DNA of 64,000 nucleotides from Eisenbergiella tayi (GCF_001881565.1 NZ_MPDJ01000002.1:562517-626516); one strand, 5' to 3'. Positions 37,379-46,409 are shown, counted from the first letter of the stretch. A program made the numbers and translations. The notes: a model not told the origin generated them from the letters alone.

Positions 37379-38152
37379 TTACCGGCTTCCTCGTTCCATA
37401 TATTCTGTCATATACGCCCTGATTTTACGGAACTGCTCCCTTGTGACCGGGTTCTGCGACTCAAAATCCATCAGCTTCAGCAGATATCCCTGCCTTTTCA
37501 CAATCTGCCTGCTTTCCGGAAACTGCAGTTCAAAAACCAGGGAAATATGTCCCACCAGATGATCCGCAGCCGTCCTCTTCAGGCTGCGCAGAATGGCATG
37601 CTCCTCGTAAAAAGCCTCCATTACGGCTTCCGAAACCGGACAGCTCCTGAGTTCCTGTGAAGATACATTATAAATTTCCTCCGGAGGGAAATCCACATTC
37701 ACCTTCAGAATGTCTATTTTATCCGCATCCCGCAGGATATGACAGAACCTTTCCGTCCTCTCATCCGGCATATCGGGAATGCGGTACGCGCTGTGATACC
37801 GTACCGCATTCCAAAGCAGCGTATCTTCCGATGCATCCTCTGTATAATCCCTGATTTTTCCCTGTTCAAAAAGGATCTGCGCTCCGTATTCCGCATGATC
37901 AATGGAATCGGCGTCTATAAAGGTTCCGTAATTTTTCAGCTGTTCGAAACGGCCCGCATCATGAAGAAGCCCGGTAAACCAGGCCAGATCCTGTTCCTCT
38001 TTTTCCAGCTCCAGCGACCTGGCTATCTGTTCGCACAGTCCGGCCACCCGGAAGGTATGCTCAATTTTCAAACGGACTTTTTCTTCCTCCGCATTATAAT
38101 GACTCACGTAATCACGAAAAGCTGCTTCCGCTTTCCCTCTGTCTATATTCAT
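37379..38152 (-). CDS. HD-domain phosphohydrolase
   Basis: 257 residues from ATG 38150-38152 (GGAAGG upstream), overlapping the previous stop by 4 nt. Metal ligands: KIEHTFRVAGLCEQIA, GLLHDAGRFEQL with the HD pair, a later HAEYGAQIL, and RDADKIDILKVN. Family members hydrolyse nucleotides or other phosphoesters. Translationally coupled to the SdpI-like gene. Confidence 0.85.
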   Translation of the reverse strand: MNIDRGKAEAAFRDYVSHYNAEEEKVRLKIEHTFRVAGLCEQIARSLELEKEEQDLAWFTGLLHDAGRFEQLKNYGTFIDADSIDHAEYGAQILFEQGKIRDYTEDASEDTLLWNAVRYHSAYRIPDMPDERTERFCHILRDADKIDILKVNVDFPPEEIYNVSSQELRSCPVSEAVMEAFYEEHAILRSLKRTAADHLVGHISLVFELQFPESRQIVKRQGYLLKLMDFESQNPVTREQFRKIRAYMTEYMERGSR

Positions 38153-38550
38153 GTTTCCTTCCTTTTCTGGCTCAGACACTTTTTCCCGTCTTTATCAAAA
38201 GCTTTATGCAGCGCTTTTTCCGTGGGTGCAACAACACCGATTAAAGGGATCATCTGGATAAAGCAAAGCACCCCTCCCACAGTTCCCACCGTATCCTCGC
38301 CTTTTCCATATAAAAACAGGAAAACAACCAGGGTGATGGCACCCGTGACAATACCGGAAATTTTCCAGATCCTTCCCATATAATGATGGGCGAACTGCCA
38401 GGTATCCTCATTTTTCATGGACATGGAGGTCCTGTAACCGACCGCCGAATTGATCTCCCGCGGAGGCCTGCTCTGAAATCTCTTTCCAAAGCCAAACATA
38501 CATATCGGTATCAGTAAATCCATCAGAAACATATAAATCCAGAATCCCAT
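38149..38550 (-). CDS. SdpI/YhfL-like membrane protein
   Basis: 133 residues, three membrane segments: WIYMFLMDLLIPICMFGFG, ISGIVTGAITLVVFLFLYG and VGGVLCFIQMIPLIGVV. The loop INSAVGYRTSMSMKNEDTWQFAHHYMG matches the SdpI-family signature (N..IGYRT..SM.N..TW..A). SdpI gives immunity to the SdpC toxin in Bacillus, but most distant relatives are uncharacterised. Coupled to the HD gene. Confidence 0.75.
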   Translation of the reverse strand: MGFWIYMFLMDLLIPICMFGFGKRFQSRPPREINSAVGYRTSMSMKNEDTWQFAHHYMGRIWKISGIVTGAITLVVFLFLYGKGEDTVGTVGGVLCFIQMIPLIGVVAPTEKALHKAFDKDGKKCLSQKRKET

Positions 38551-38663
38551 TCCTTACACCGCCTTCCTGTCTGTCATTGTATTCATGCGCACGCTGATCT
38601 GCATTGCTTTGCTTAATACTGTCATATGCCGCTGATGCCGGAAATACTTTGAACTTCATCTGT

Positions 38664-39071
38664 TTACATCACCTCGACAACCTCGAAGCGTTCAAACGTA
38701 ATGGGCGTCTGATCGTTAAAAGTATAGCCTCGCCTGGCGGCGTCCCGTGTCCAATAGCGTATATTGCCCGCCTTCCATTGTTCAAAGGTTTCGTCCTCAC
38801 CCTCAAGCTTTACCATATCCCAAGTCAGGTCGCAGAACTTCACCGTTTCAAGGTGCACCGTCTTTATCACACAGGCCGGATTGCCGCGCCCGTCAAGTAC
38901 CAGTGATAAATCGCCCACATTTGGTTTCTGATCGCTCTCCAATACCACCGAGACTGTCGCCGTTTTCTTTCCGGACAGTACCAGCGCCAAAAGTTCGTCT
39001 GCCATTTCCGAGCTGTCGCCAAAGGCAAAGCGTTCAAAATAGTCATTATTTGTGTTTTCCATCGAATTCAT
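38664..39071 (-). CDS. ASCH-domain protein
   Basis: 135 residues. FAFGDSSEMADELLALVLSGKKTAT, VGDLSLVLDGRGNPACVI, and a C-terminal TFERFEVV strand match ASCH domains, a PUA-like fold that binds RNA or modified nucleosides. The SD (AGAGGA) is about 12 nt away, so the first or the fourth codon could be the start. The 113 bp that follow hold no convincing gene. Confidence 0.85.
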   Translation of the reverse strand: MNSMENTNNDYFERFAFGDSSEMADELLALVLSGKKTATVSVVLESDQKPNVGDLSLVLDGRGNPACVIKTVHLETVKFCDLTWDMVKLEGEDETFEQWKAGNIRYWTRDAARRGYTFNDQTPITFERFEVVEVM

Positions 39072-39240
39072 TTTTTATTTAATCCTCTCATAATTGATAC
39101 TTCATCGTTCCCCTACTATCCTCCAAAGACAGACTGCTCATTTCCTGTTACAGCGTTAAGCTTCCGTCTAAGGAGAAGCCGTAACCGGCCGGGAAAAACT
39201 ATTTTTATCATACGCGATCCTAAATTCCTTGTCAATGAAA

Positions 39241-39279
39241 CCAAAACAGGCTTTTCCTTTTTCCGCCGGAAAAGCCTGT
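39241..39279 (-). terminator. rho-independent terminator of the ABC exporter operon
   Basis: 12-bp stem ACAGGCTTTTCC/GGAAAAGCCTGT with a 10-nt loop and TTTT on the minus strand. Confidence 0.85.
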
Positions 39280-39337
39280 ACCCGAAATCCTATGAAACCA
39301 GTTATCCCTTCATAGCTTAACACTCTGCTATTTCCTG

Positions 39338-41101
39338 TCACACGGCAAACTGGCTGTTATAAAGCTGTGCATAAAAACCTTCCGCCTTCAGCAGTTCCTC
39401 ATGCCGCCCCTGCTCAATCACCTTACCGTCCTTCATCACCAGAATCACATCCGCCTCCCGGATAGTGGAAAGACGGTGGGCGACGATGAAACTGGTCCTG
39501 CCCTCCATCAAGCGGGCAAAGGCCTCCTGGATTTTCATTTCCGTTCTCGTATCGATAGAGGATGTAGCCTCGTCCAGGATCAGCATGGGAGGCAGGCAAA
39601 GCATAACCCTTGTGATACAAAGCAGCTGCTTCTGCCCCTGGGACAGGCTTCCCCCATCCTCCGAGATCACCGTATCATATCCATCAGACAGACGCTTAAT
39701 AAAGCTGTGGGCGTGGGACGCCTTCGCGGCAGCCACAATTTCTTCCTCCGTGGCATCCGGTTTTCCCATCACAATATTTTCCCGGATGGTCCCCGCCTTC
39801 AGCCAGGTATCCTGAAGCACCATTCCGAATCCGGTGCGCAGGCTCTTTCTTGTCATATCCCTGATATCCGTACCGTCTATCTGTATTTCACCGCTGTCCA
39901 CATCATAAAAACGCATCAGCAGATTGATCATGGTCGTCTTCCCGCAGCCGGTAGGCCCCACAATCGCCACTCTCTGCCCGGGCTTTACCGCCAGGTTAAA
40001 ATCCTCAATCAGCCTCTGTTCCGGCGCATAAGAAAAATACACATGGGACAGATTTATTTTCCCCCGGAACGCATTGGCCAGATCCACTGCATTCTCTTTT
40101 TCCGGCACCTGCGGCTCTTCCTCAATCAAATCAAAAATCCGTCCCGCACAGGCCAGGGCATTCTGCAACTCGGTCACCACCCCTGAAATCTCATTAAAGG
40201 GCTTCGTATACTGGTTGGCATAGCTTAACAGACAGGACAAATCACCTACGCTGATCCGCCCCGCAACCGCAGTCAGAGCGCCCACCAGGCCAACGCCTGT
40301 ATATACCACATTGTTAACGAACCGAGTAGCCGGATTTGTAATCGAAGAATAAAAAATAGCTTTCAGGGAGCATTTTTCCAGCCGGTCATTGATTTCATCA
40401 AACTGCTCCATTGCCTTCTCTTCATGGCTGAAAGCCTGCACCACCCTTTGATTTCCTATCATCTCATCAATCAGGGATGTCTGCTCTCCCCTCGTTTCCG
40501 ACTGCAGCCGGAACATGGTAAACGTCCGCTTCGCAATAAAAGCCGCCACAAAAAAGGACAGAGGCGTAATCAATACCACCACAAAAGTAATCCCCACATT
40601 AGTAGCCAGCATGAAGAGAATGGTTCCCACAATGGTCATCACCCCTGTAAACAGCTGGGTAAAACCCATGAGCAGACCGTCCGCAAACTGATCCACATCC
40701 GCGATTACCCGGCTGACAATCTCACCATAAGAATGACTGTCAATATATTTCAAAGGAAGGATTTCAATTTTCCGGAAGGCTTCATTCCTGATATCCCTCA
40801 CAATATGATAAGTCATTTTATTATTGCAGATATTCATAATCCACTGGGCCAGCCCGGTAAAAACAATAGCGACGGCGATCTGCTTTAAAATAGCAAGTAC
40901 AGCAGGAAAATCCACCTTTCCCGCCCCAATAATATGATCAATAGCCCGCCCTGTAAGCTTTGGCACATACAAAGTCAGCGCCACGCTCACCGCGGCAAAA
41001 AACAGGGATAGCCCCAGATAGAACCAATAAGGCTTCAAATAGCGCAGGACCTTGACAAACGTATCTTTTTGTGCAGTTATTTTCTGTTTTCCCTTTGCCA
41101 T
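39338..41101 (-). CDS. multidrug-type ABC exporter half, second of a heterodimer
   Basis: 587 residues from ATG 41099-41101, which follows the upstream TAA by one base; AAGGAGG provides the SD. Six membrane segments, then ATPase: Walker A VGPTGCGKTT, signature LSQGQKQ, Walker B PPMLILDEATSSID, H-loop VAHRLST. Catalytic Glu and His are present, so this half holds the consensus composition. Resembles LmrD/BmrD-like halves. Substrate unknown. Confidence 0.92.
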   Translation of the reverse strand: MAKGKQKITAQKDTFVKVLRYLKPYWFYLGLSLFFAAVSVALTLYVPKLTGRAIDHIIGAGKVDFPAVLAILKQIAVAIVFTGLAQWIMNICNNKMTYHIVRDIRNEAFRKIEILPLKYIDSHSYGEIVSRVIADVDQFADGLLMGFTQLFTGVMTIVGTILFMLATNVGITFVVVLITPLSFFVAAFIAKRTFTMFRLQSETRGEQTSLIDEMIGNQRVVQAFSHEEKAMEQFDEINDRLEKCSLKAIFYSSITNPATRFVNNVVYTGVGLVGALTAVAGRISVGDLSCLLSYANQYTKPFNEISGVVTELQNALACAGRIFDLIEEEPQVPEKENAVDLANAFRGKINLSHVYFSYAPEQRLIEDFNLAVKPGQRVAIVGPTGCGKTTMINLLMRFYDVDSGEIQIDGTDIRDMTRKSLRTGFGMVLQDTWLKAGTIRENIVMGKPDATEEEIVAAAKASHAHSFIKRLSDGYDTVISEDGGSLSQGQKQLLCITRVMLCLPPMLILDEATSSIDTRTEMKIQEAFARLMEGRTSFIVAHRLSTIREADVILVMKDGKVIEQGRHEELLKAEGFYAQLYNSQFAV

Positions 41102-41102
41102 C

Positions 41103-42920
41103 TTAAGCCTCCTTTGCCTTCTCAAACTGGGAATAATAAATTTCCTGATAAGCCGGACAGCTTTCAAGAAGCTCCTCATGAGTACCGATTCCCGCCATTT
41201 CCCCATCATCCATTACAATGATCTGATCCGCATAACGGATGGAGGAAGCCCTCTGGGAAACAAGAAACACCGTAGGACTGTCCTTCATTTCCCTGACAGC
41301 CTTACGAAGCCTGGCATCCGTGGCAAAATCCAGTGCGGAGGCGCTGTCATCCAGAATCAGGATTTCCGGCGACCTCACCAAAGCCCTGGCGATAGTAAGA
41401 CGCTGCTTCTGCCCCCCGGAAAGATTTTTTCCGCCCTGGGCAACCGGCGCATCCAGCCCCCCTTCCCTGGTATCTATAAATTCCCTGGCCTGGGAAATAT
41501 CCAACGCACGGTAAATCTCCTCATCCGTAGCGTCCTCCTTCCCCCAAAGCAGGTTTTCCCGTATTGTCCCCTTAAATAAAACCGCCTTCTGCAGGACAAC
41601 GCCCACCTTCCTGCGCAGCTCCTCCAGACTATACTCCCTTACATCCTTCCCGCACACCAGCACCCGTCCCCTGGTAGCATCATAAAAACGGGGAATCAGA
41701 TTTACCAGAGAAGATTTTCCCGAACCGGTCCCCCCGATAACCCCGATTGTCTGCCCCTTATATGCCGTAAAATTAATATCCGTCAAAGACTCCGCCCCAG
41801 CATTCTTATAGGTCAGCCCCACATTTTCAAACCGCACCGCCGGAACCCCATCCTGCTGCGCCGCCCTTTCACGAGACAGCTCATCCCCCTGGAACTCCCC
41901 GCTTCCATGAAATGCTTCGTTTCTATGGAATGCTTCGCTTCCATCCTTCCCATCAGAATCCCCCGGATCCTTCATACTCGTCTGAATCTCAAAAATACCC
42001 TGAATCCGGTTCCCGCAGGCTATCGCCTTAGTAATCGTGATAATCAGATTAGCCAGCTTAATCAACTCCACCAATATCTGAGACATATAATTCACAAGAG
42101 CCACCACAGCCCCCTGCGTAATTATCCCGCCTTCCACCCGCCATGCTCCGATCCAAATCAACACAATAACCGCGCCATTAATAATAATATAAGTAACAGG
42201 ATTCATCAGCGCAGAAATCTTACCCACATACTTCTGCATCGAAGTCAGCCCATCATTGCTCTCCTCAAACCGGGCAATCTCACTCTCCTCCTTATTAAAG
42301 GCCCTCAGCACACGCACCCCCGTCAGATTCTCCCTCGTAATTCCCAGAACCCTGTCAAGCCCTCCCTGCACCTTCTTATAAAGAGGCATCGTAACCATCA
42401 TAATACCGAAAACCACCACAGAAAGCACCGGAATTGTCACCACAAAAATCAAAGCCGCCTTCACATCAATCGTAAAAGCCATAACCATAGCCCCGAACAC
42501 AATAAAAGGCGAACGCAGAAACAGACGCAGCACCATATTCACCCCATTCTGTACCTGATTCGAATCACTCGTCATCCTCGTAATCAACGTAGAAGTCCCG
42601 ATAGTATCCATCTCCGTAAAAGACAGCCCCTGAATATGAGCAAACAAAGCATGCTTCATCTTAGCCGCAAACCCAACCGCTGCCTTCGCAGCAAAATACT
42701 GAGCCGTAATCGAACACACCAGCCCGACCACCCCCAGCATTATCATAACCAGGCACATCTTCCCGATATACCCCCTGTCCCCATTACCGATACCCGTATC
42801 AATAATAGCCGCCATAACCAAAGGCACCAACAACTCAAAAGAAGCCTCCAACAACTTAAAAAGCGGCGCCAGAACCGTCTCCTTCTTATAATCCTTCAAA
42901 TAAACAAGTAATTTCTTCAC
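41103..42920 (-). CDS. multidrug-type ABC exporter half, first of a heterodimer
   Basis: 605 residues. Six membrane segments, Walker A IGGTGSGKSS, signature LSGGQKQ, Walker B EILILDDSASALD and H-loop region VSQRASS. The catalytic Glu after Walker B is Asp and the switch His is Gln, the usual pattern of the degenerate site in LmrC/BmrC-like heterodimers. A charged insert of about 45 residues (KDGSEAFHRNEAFHGSGEF) before the ATPase is unusual. Confidence 0.92.
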   Translation of the reverse strand: MKKLLVYLKDYKKETVLAPLFKLLEASFELLVPLVMAAIIDTGIGNGDRGYIGKMCLVMIMLGVVGLVCSITAQYFAAKAAVGFAAKMKHALFAHIQGLSFTEMDTIGTSTLITRMTSDSNQVQNGVNMVLRLFLRSPFIVFGAMVMAFTIDVKAALIFVVTIPVLSVVVFGIMMVTMPLYKKVQGGLDRVLGITRENLTGVRVLRAFNKEESEIARFEESNDGLTSMQKYVGKISALMNPVTYIIINGAVIVLIWIGAWRVEGGIITQGAVVALVNYMSQILVELIKLANLIITITKAIACGNRIQGIFEIQTSMKDPGDSDGKDGSEAFHRNEAFHGSGEFQGDELSRERAAQQDGVPAVRFENVGLTYKNAGAESLTDINFTAYKGQTIGVIGGTGSGKSSLVNLIPRFYDATRGRVLVCGKDVREYSLEELRRKVGVVLQKAVLFKGTIRENLLWGKEDATDEEIYRALDISQAREFIDTREGGLDAPVAQGGKNLSGGQKQRLTIARALVRSPEILILDDSASALDFATDARLRKAVREMKDSPTVFLVSQRASSIRYADQIIVMDDGEMAGIGTHEELLESCPAYQEIYYSQFEKAKEA

Positions 42921-43166
42921 ACCCTCACTCCTTCAATTCCCAGCCATCCATGCAGACCCTGTTCCAAAACACACAAGCCATCCCAACTAACCAGCCCGTC
43001 CGCCCGCATCAACTGCCACTCAACAATATCCTTGCCAAAATTCCTCATCTATCGTATCATAAAATCAAATATATGAAAATTATTATATTTATATATAACC
43101 CATATCTTTTTCATATACTTACTTTTATAGACTTTCTATCTCAACCTACACTGAACTTATTTTCCA

Positions 43167-43418
43167 GCTTCGTGAATTCCTGCCATCTGCCGTCCGCGTT
43201 ATCGCCGCCTCCGCACACAGGAACCCCGTGCCATGCCGTGTTCCCTGGTGGGGCACGCTTTCGCTCTGCTAAAAACGCAGCGGTACTAAGATTGCACAGG
43301 ACGCAATCTAAGGACCGGCGTTTTTAGAAGGCCCCGTCAGGGAACACGGCATGGCACGGGGTTCCTGTGTGCGGAGGCGGCGATAACGCGGACGGCAGAT
43401 GGCAGGAATTCACGAAGC
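43167..43418. repeat. giant palindrome 1: perfect 81-bp arms around a structured core
   Basis: Bases 43167-43247 are the exact reverse complement of 43338-43418 over all 81 positions. The 90-nt core folds: central stem 43281-43295/43303-43317 (13 of 15 pairs, 7-nt loop), a 2-nt bulge, a 10-bp stem (43269-43278/43318-43327), an asymmetric loop holding ACGCTTTCGCTCTG (43255-43268), then GGGGC/GCCCC. The element is GC-rich, lies between divergent genes and ends 26 bp before the LysR ATG. The rest of 42921-43166 is AT-rich with no gene seen. Confidence 0.92.
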
Positions 43419-43444
43419 GCCCCCCCCCAGAGAGGCCACCCCCC

Positions 43445-44389
43445 ATGGATTTAAAACAACTAACCTATTTTGTCACCGTAATAAAAGAAGGCACCATCTC
43501 CGGCGCCGCCAGAAAACTGAACCTCTCCCAGCCACCGCTGAGTACCCAGATGAAGCTCCTGGAAGAAGAATTCGGCTGCGTACTATTCGAAAGAGGATCC
43601 CGGAAAATACAGCTTACGGAAGCCGGACAGCTTCTCTATGAAAGAGCTGTCACCATGCTGGAACTGTCTGAAGTAACCAAAAAAGAACTTCTGGATTACC
43701 GCAACGGGCTGACCGGCGCGCTCCGACTGGGAGTTGTATCCTCTGTGGGCTGCAGCCTGCTCCCCGAATGGGTGTCCGCCTTCCACAGCGAATTCCCGGC
43801 GATCCGTTTCGAATTATATGAAGCGAATACCTATCAGCTGCTGGAACAGCTTCGCTCCAACCTGATCGAGCTGGCTATCGTCCGCACCCCATTTCACGGG
43901 GAAGAATTCGCCTGCACCACACTCCGCCACGAGCCCATGCTTGCCGTGGGAACCGAAGCCTGTTTTTCCGATGTCCGCGGCAGCGCCGGTTCCAACCTTC
44001 CCGACAGCGCCAATATCTCCGGCATCCTCCTCCGCGATACCATATCCCTGCAAGCCTTAAGCCGCCTTCCGCTGATAATCTACCGCAGATGGGAAGCCCC
44101 TCTGCGTGAGGCCTTCGCCAGGGAAGGGCTTTCTCCCTCCTGCTTCTGCATGAATGATGATGCCAGAACCTCTGTCTATTGGGCGGACGCCGGCCTTGGC
44201 GTGGGGATTGTGCCCGCCTCCTCCCGGCCGCTACTGCGCAATCCGCAGACAAAAGTATATGAAATAGGCGACAGCGGACTCTATACCAGCATTTCCGTTG
44301 TCCACAACAAAAATGCATATTTGTCCACTATCGCCAGAAGGTTTTTAACACATTTGGTAACTGTTCAGCCCTCCCCTCCGCCAGCCTAG
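43445..44389 (+). CDS. LysR-family transcriptional regulator flanked by two palindromes
   Basis: 314 residues from ATG 43445 (MDLKQLTYFVTVIKE); a longer frame would begin in the palindrome arm and is unlikely. N-terminal winged HTH (TISGAARKLNLSQPPLSTQMKLLEEEFGCVLFERG) and substrate-binding domain (LRLGVVSSVGCSLLPEWV). The C-terminal VTVQPSPPPA is atypical; its codons, including TAG, lie inside the left arm of the second palindrome. The SD is AGAGAGG. No target gene is obvious; the gene plus hairpins may be a unit. Confidence 0.88.
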   Translation: MDLKQLTYFVTVIKEGTISGAARKLNLSQPPLSTQMKLLEEEFGCVLFERGSRKIQLTEAGQLLYERAVTMLELSEVTKKELLDYRNGLTGALRLGVVSSVGCSLLPEWVSAFHSEFPAIRFELYEANTYQLLEQLRSNLIELAIVRTPFHGEEFACTTLRHEPMLAVGTEACFSDVRGSAGSNLPDSANISGILLRDTISLQALSRLPLIIYRRWEAPLREAFAREGLSPSCFCMNDDARTSVYWADAGLGVGIVPASSRPLLRNPQTKVYEIGDSGLYTSISVVHNKNAYLSTIARRFLTHLVTVQPSPPPA

Positions 44390-44642
44390 AACGCGTCCCT
44401 GGATCCCGCCGCCCTTTGCCCTGCCGCATCCCCGGCCATAAAGAGGTCCTTAGAGGGGACGCTTCCGCTCGGATAACCACGCAACGGTACTAAGGCTGCC
44501 AAAACGCAGCCTAAGGACCGGCGTGTTTATAACGCCCCTTACAGGATCCTCTTTATGGCCGGGGATGCGGCAGGGCAAAGGGCGGCGGGATCCAGGGACG
44601 CGTTCTAGGCTGGCGGAGGGGAGGGCTGAACAGTTACCAAAT
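44352..44642. repeat. giant palindrome 2: perfect 95-bp arms, same core family as palindrome 1
   Basis: Bases 44352-44446 are the exact reverse complement of 44548-44642 over 95 positions; pairing continues inward after a 1-nt bulge. The core has the same parts as palindrome 1: central stem 44485-44499/44506-44520, stem ATAACCACGC/GCGTGTTTAT, asymmetric loop ACGCTTCCGCTCGG (44459-44472) and GGGG/CCCC. The left arm contains the last 12 codons and stop of the LysR gene; the right arm ends one base before the HAD stop codon. Arms are unrelated to those of palindrome 1. Confidence 0.92.
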
Positions 44643-45323
44643 TTACAGAAATTGCAGTAACTCCTTAAGACTTTTTATTTCCTTATCAATCCGAAGCTCC
44701 AAAGAACGTTCCTTTCCCGACGGATTAAACCAGCAGCAGGCAACCCCCGCGTTGTTGCCTCCCTGGATATCTGAGGTAAGGGAATCCCCGATAATCATGG
44801 CTTTTTCTTTTTCAAAGCCGTCAATATGGGCGAAGCAATAATCAAAAAATTCTATCTGAGGTTTCTGATATCCCACCGCCTCAGACACAAAAATATCCTT
44901 CATAAAACCTTCTATGCCCGAAAGCTTTAATCTGCTGCGCTGGGTTGCTTCCACCCCGTTGGTGACCACATAAAGGTCATATTTTTTATACAGGTATTCC
45001 AGCACCTCCCAGGCATCCTCCATTAATTCATGTCCTTCACCCAGAAGAAGCTGGTACTCCTTTTCAAAAGCCGCTCCATCCCCTTCAACTCCCATACTTT
45101 CAAACAGTCTGCCAAACCGTGTGAAAAGCAGGGTCTGCTTGTCTATTTCTCCCCGTTCAAAGGCTTCCCACAGACCATGATTAATCCGGGAATAAAGCTT
45201 ATAGGTGTTTTCGTCGGCCTCATAGCCGTTATTTTCCATGGCCCGGAAGAAAGCAGAGCGTTCAGCCGCCCCGAAATCCAGAAAGGTTCCGTCCATATCC
45301 AGCAGTAATGTTGTGTATTCCAT
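44643..45323 (-). CDS. HAD hydrolase, YjjG-like (nucleotidase family)
   Basis: 226 residues; AGGAG upstream. HAD motif I LLLDMDGTFLDFG, motif II VVTNGVE, motif III with Lys in GYQKPQIEFF, motif IV IIGDSLTSDIQGG. The helical cap between motifs I and II and the overall pattern match YjjG/YfnB, which dephosphorylate pyrimidine nucleotides. Its stop directly abuts palindrome 2, which it shares with the convergent LysR gene. Confidence 0.9.
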   Translation of the reverse strand: MEYTTLLLDMDGTFLDFGAAERSAFFRAMENNGYEADENTYKLYSRINHGLWEAFERGEIDKQTLLFTRFGRLFESMGVEGDGAAFEKEYQLLLGEGHELMEDAWEVLEYLYKKYDLYVVTNGVEATQRSRLKLSGIEGFMKDIFVSEAVGYQKPQIEFFDYCFAHIDGFEKEKAMIIGDSLTSDIQGGNNAGVACCWFNPSGKERSLELRIDKEIKSLKELLQFL

Positions 45324-45471
45324 ATCTTTTCTCCTGTCCTGTTCCCCTGTAATCCAACATAAATGAAGTACGCATCCTGAAGTATGAATCGCAGATTCTA
45401 TTATACAATTTATGTGAATTACTTGGAAGAACTATTTTACGGAACAGAGAATACCCGGCAATATCATCCTG

Positions 45472-46194
45472 TCAAAACAGCCTTTTGCCATTTAATATAT
45501 TAATACCCAGCTCTTTCGCCATACCGGTCTGCTTATACGGATTTATTTTCTGCACCGCGCCGTCATATTTAAAGAGAGAACCTGTATTCTTGAACCAGAA
45601 GGTAACATCTGCCTTTACGCACTGCTCACGGATATCCAGCACCCAGTCATAATCGCATTCCCGGGCATCCCGCCCCGTTTCCCCTCCGACGGTAACATGC
45701 TCCACTCCGTCAAGATAGGGCGTTAAATCTATCGCTTCCAAAAGCGGCGCGCAGGCAATAAACCGACGCTTTATCGGATAGGATAAAAACAAAGGAAGCC
45801 TTTCATCGGCTTTTGCCTGGTTTTCCACGGTGCATCCGATATTCACATTGTCATATCCCCCGCCCCAGTCCTCCGGAAGTGATACAAGGAAACGGTCTAT
45901 CCTCTTTGTCAGGATCAAAAAATCGATATCCGTCCTTTCCCTGATCATAGCCCAGACTTCTTTCCGCCATTCGTCCGCTTCGGGCAGAAAAAAGTCAGTC
46001 GCAAAGCAGGTAGCCAGTATTTTGTTTCCTTTAATGTTGTATTCGCCCTTCGCATTCCTTCTTATCGGCCAGTCGAATTTATCCGTTTTCTCAACGTTGT
46101 TTTGTCCATAGCGTTTCGCATGCGGCCCGTAAAAATAACAATTTGTACAGCCGTCACTTATTTTATAACAGCCTGTCCATGGCTCCCAGTTCAT
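45472..46194 (-). CDS. DUF5131 (phage Gp37/Gp68-like) radical-SAM-related protein
   Basis: 240 residues from ATG 46192-46194 (GAGGAG 7 nt upstream; the ATG two codons earlier is too close). An N-terminal Cys cluster GCYKISDGCTNCYFYG, then ILATCFATDFFLPEAD, FLILTKRIDRF, CTVENQAKADERLP and HVTVGGETGRDARECDYDWV are hallmarks of DUF5131. The family is related to radical SAM proteins; its function is unsettled. Monocistronic here. Confidence 0.88.
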   Translation of the reverse strand: MNWEPWTGCYKISDGCTNCYFYGPHAKRYGQNNVEKTDKFDWPIRRNAKGEYNIKGNKILATCFATDFFLPEADEWRKEVWAMIRERTDIDFLILTKRIDRFLVSLPEDWGGGYDNVNIGCTVENQAKADERLPLFLSYPIKRRFIACAPLLEAIDLTPYLDGVEHVTVGGETGRDARECDYDWVLDIREQCVKADVTFWFKNTGSLFKYDGAVQKINPYKQTGMAKELGINILNGKRLF

Positions 46195-46341
46195 AAGCAT
46201 TCTCCTCTTTTTTCGGATGTTTTCATTTCACAGAGACTATTATATTATATATCTCCATTTCACTATTGTAAAAATCCGACATGGTTCACAATTTTCCTTA
46301 TGCTCATTTCAGGCTTATTTTTCCTGATTACTAAGGTTCGA

Positions 46342-46388
46342 AAATACAGAAAAACGGCATAGCCGAAGCTACGCCGTTTTCTGTATTT
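46342..46388. terminator. rho-independent terminator of the fucose operon
   Basis: About 20 bp of stem (AAATACAGAAAA..ACGGC with TAGC, 1-nt bulge, one G-T pair) closed by a CGAA tetraloop, with T/A runs. Follows the GH29 stop on the minus strand. Confidence 0.8.
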
Positions 46389-46409
46389 CCTGATAACATG
46401 TTCCTTTGC

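Noticed and set aside
38408..38659. 83-codon minus-strand ORF starting MKFKVFPASAAYDS
   Set aside because: More than half overlaps the well-supported SdpI-like gene in another frame; the unique part is only about 36 codons.
41907..42911. 334-codon plus-strand ORF
   Set aside because: Antisense of an ABC transporter gene; His/Asn/Arg-rich shadow product.
43367..43444. Longer start for the LysR gene
   Set aside because: The extra 26 codons lie partly in the palindrome arm and read as Pro/Arg-rich; the ATG at 43445 begins the conserved LysR N-terminus.
43167..44642. CRISPR array or integron attC array
   Set aside because: Only two units, about 1.2 kb apart, no regular spacers, no cas or integrase gene; stems are much longer than attC sites and lack the paired R-box core sites.
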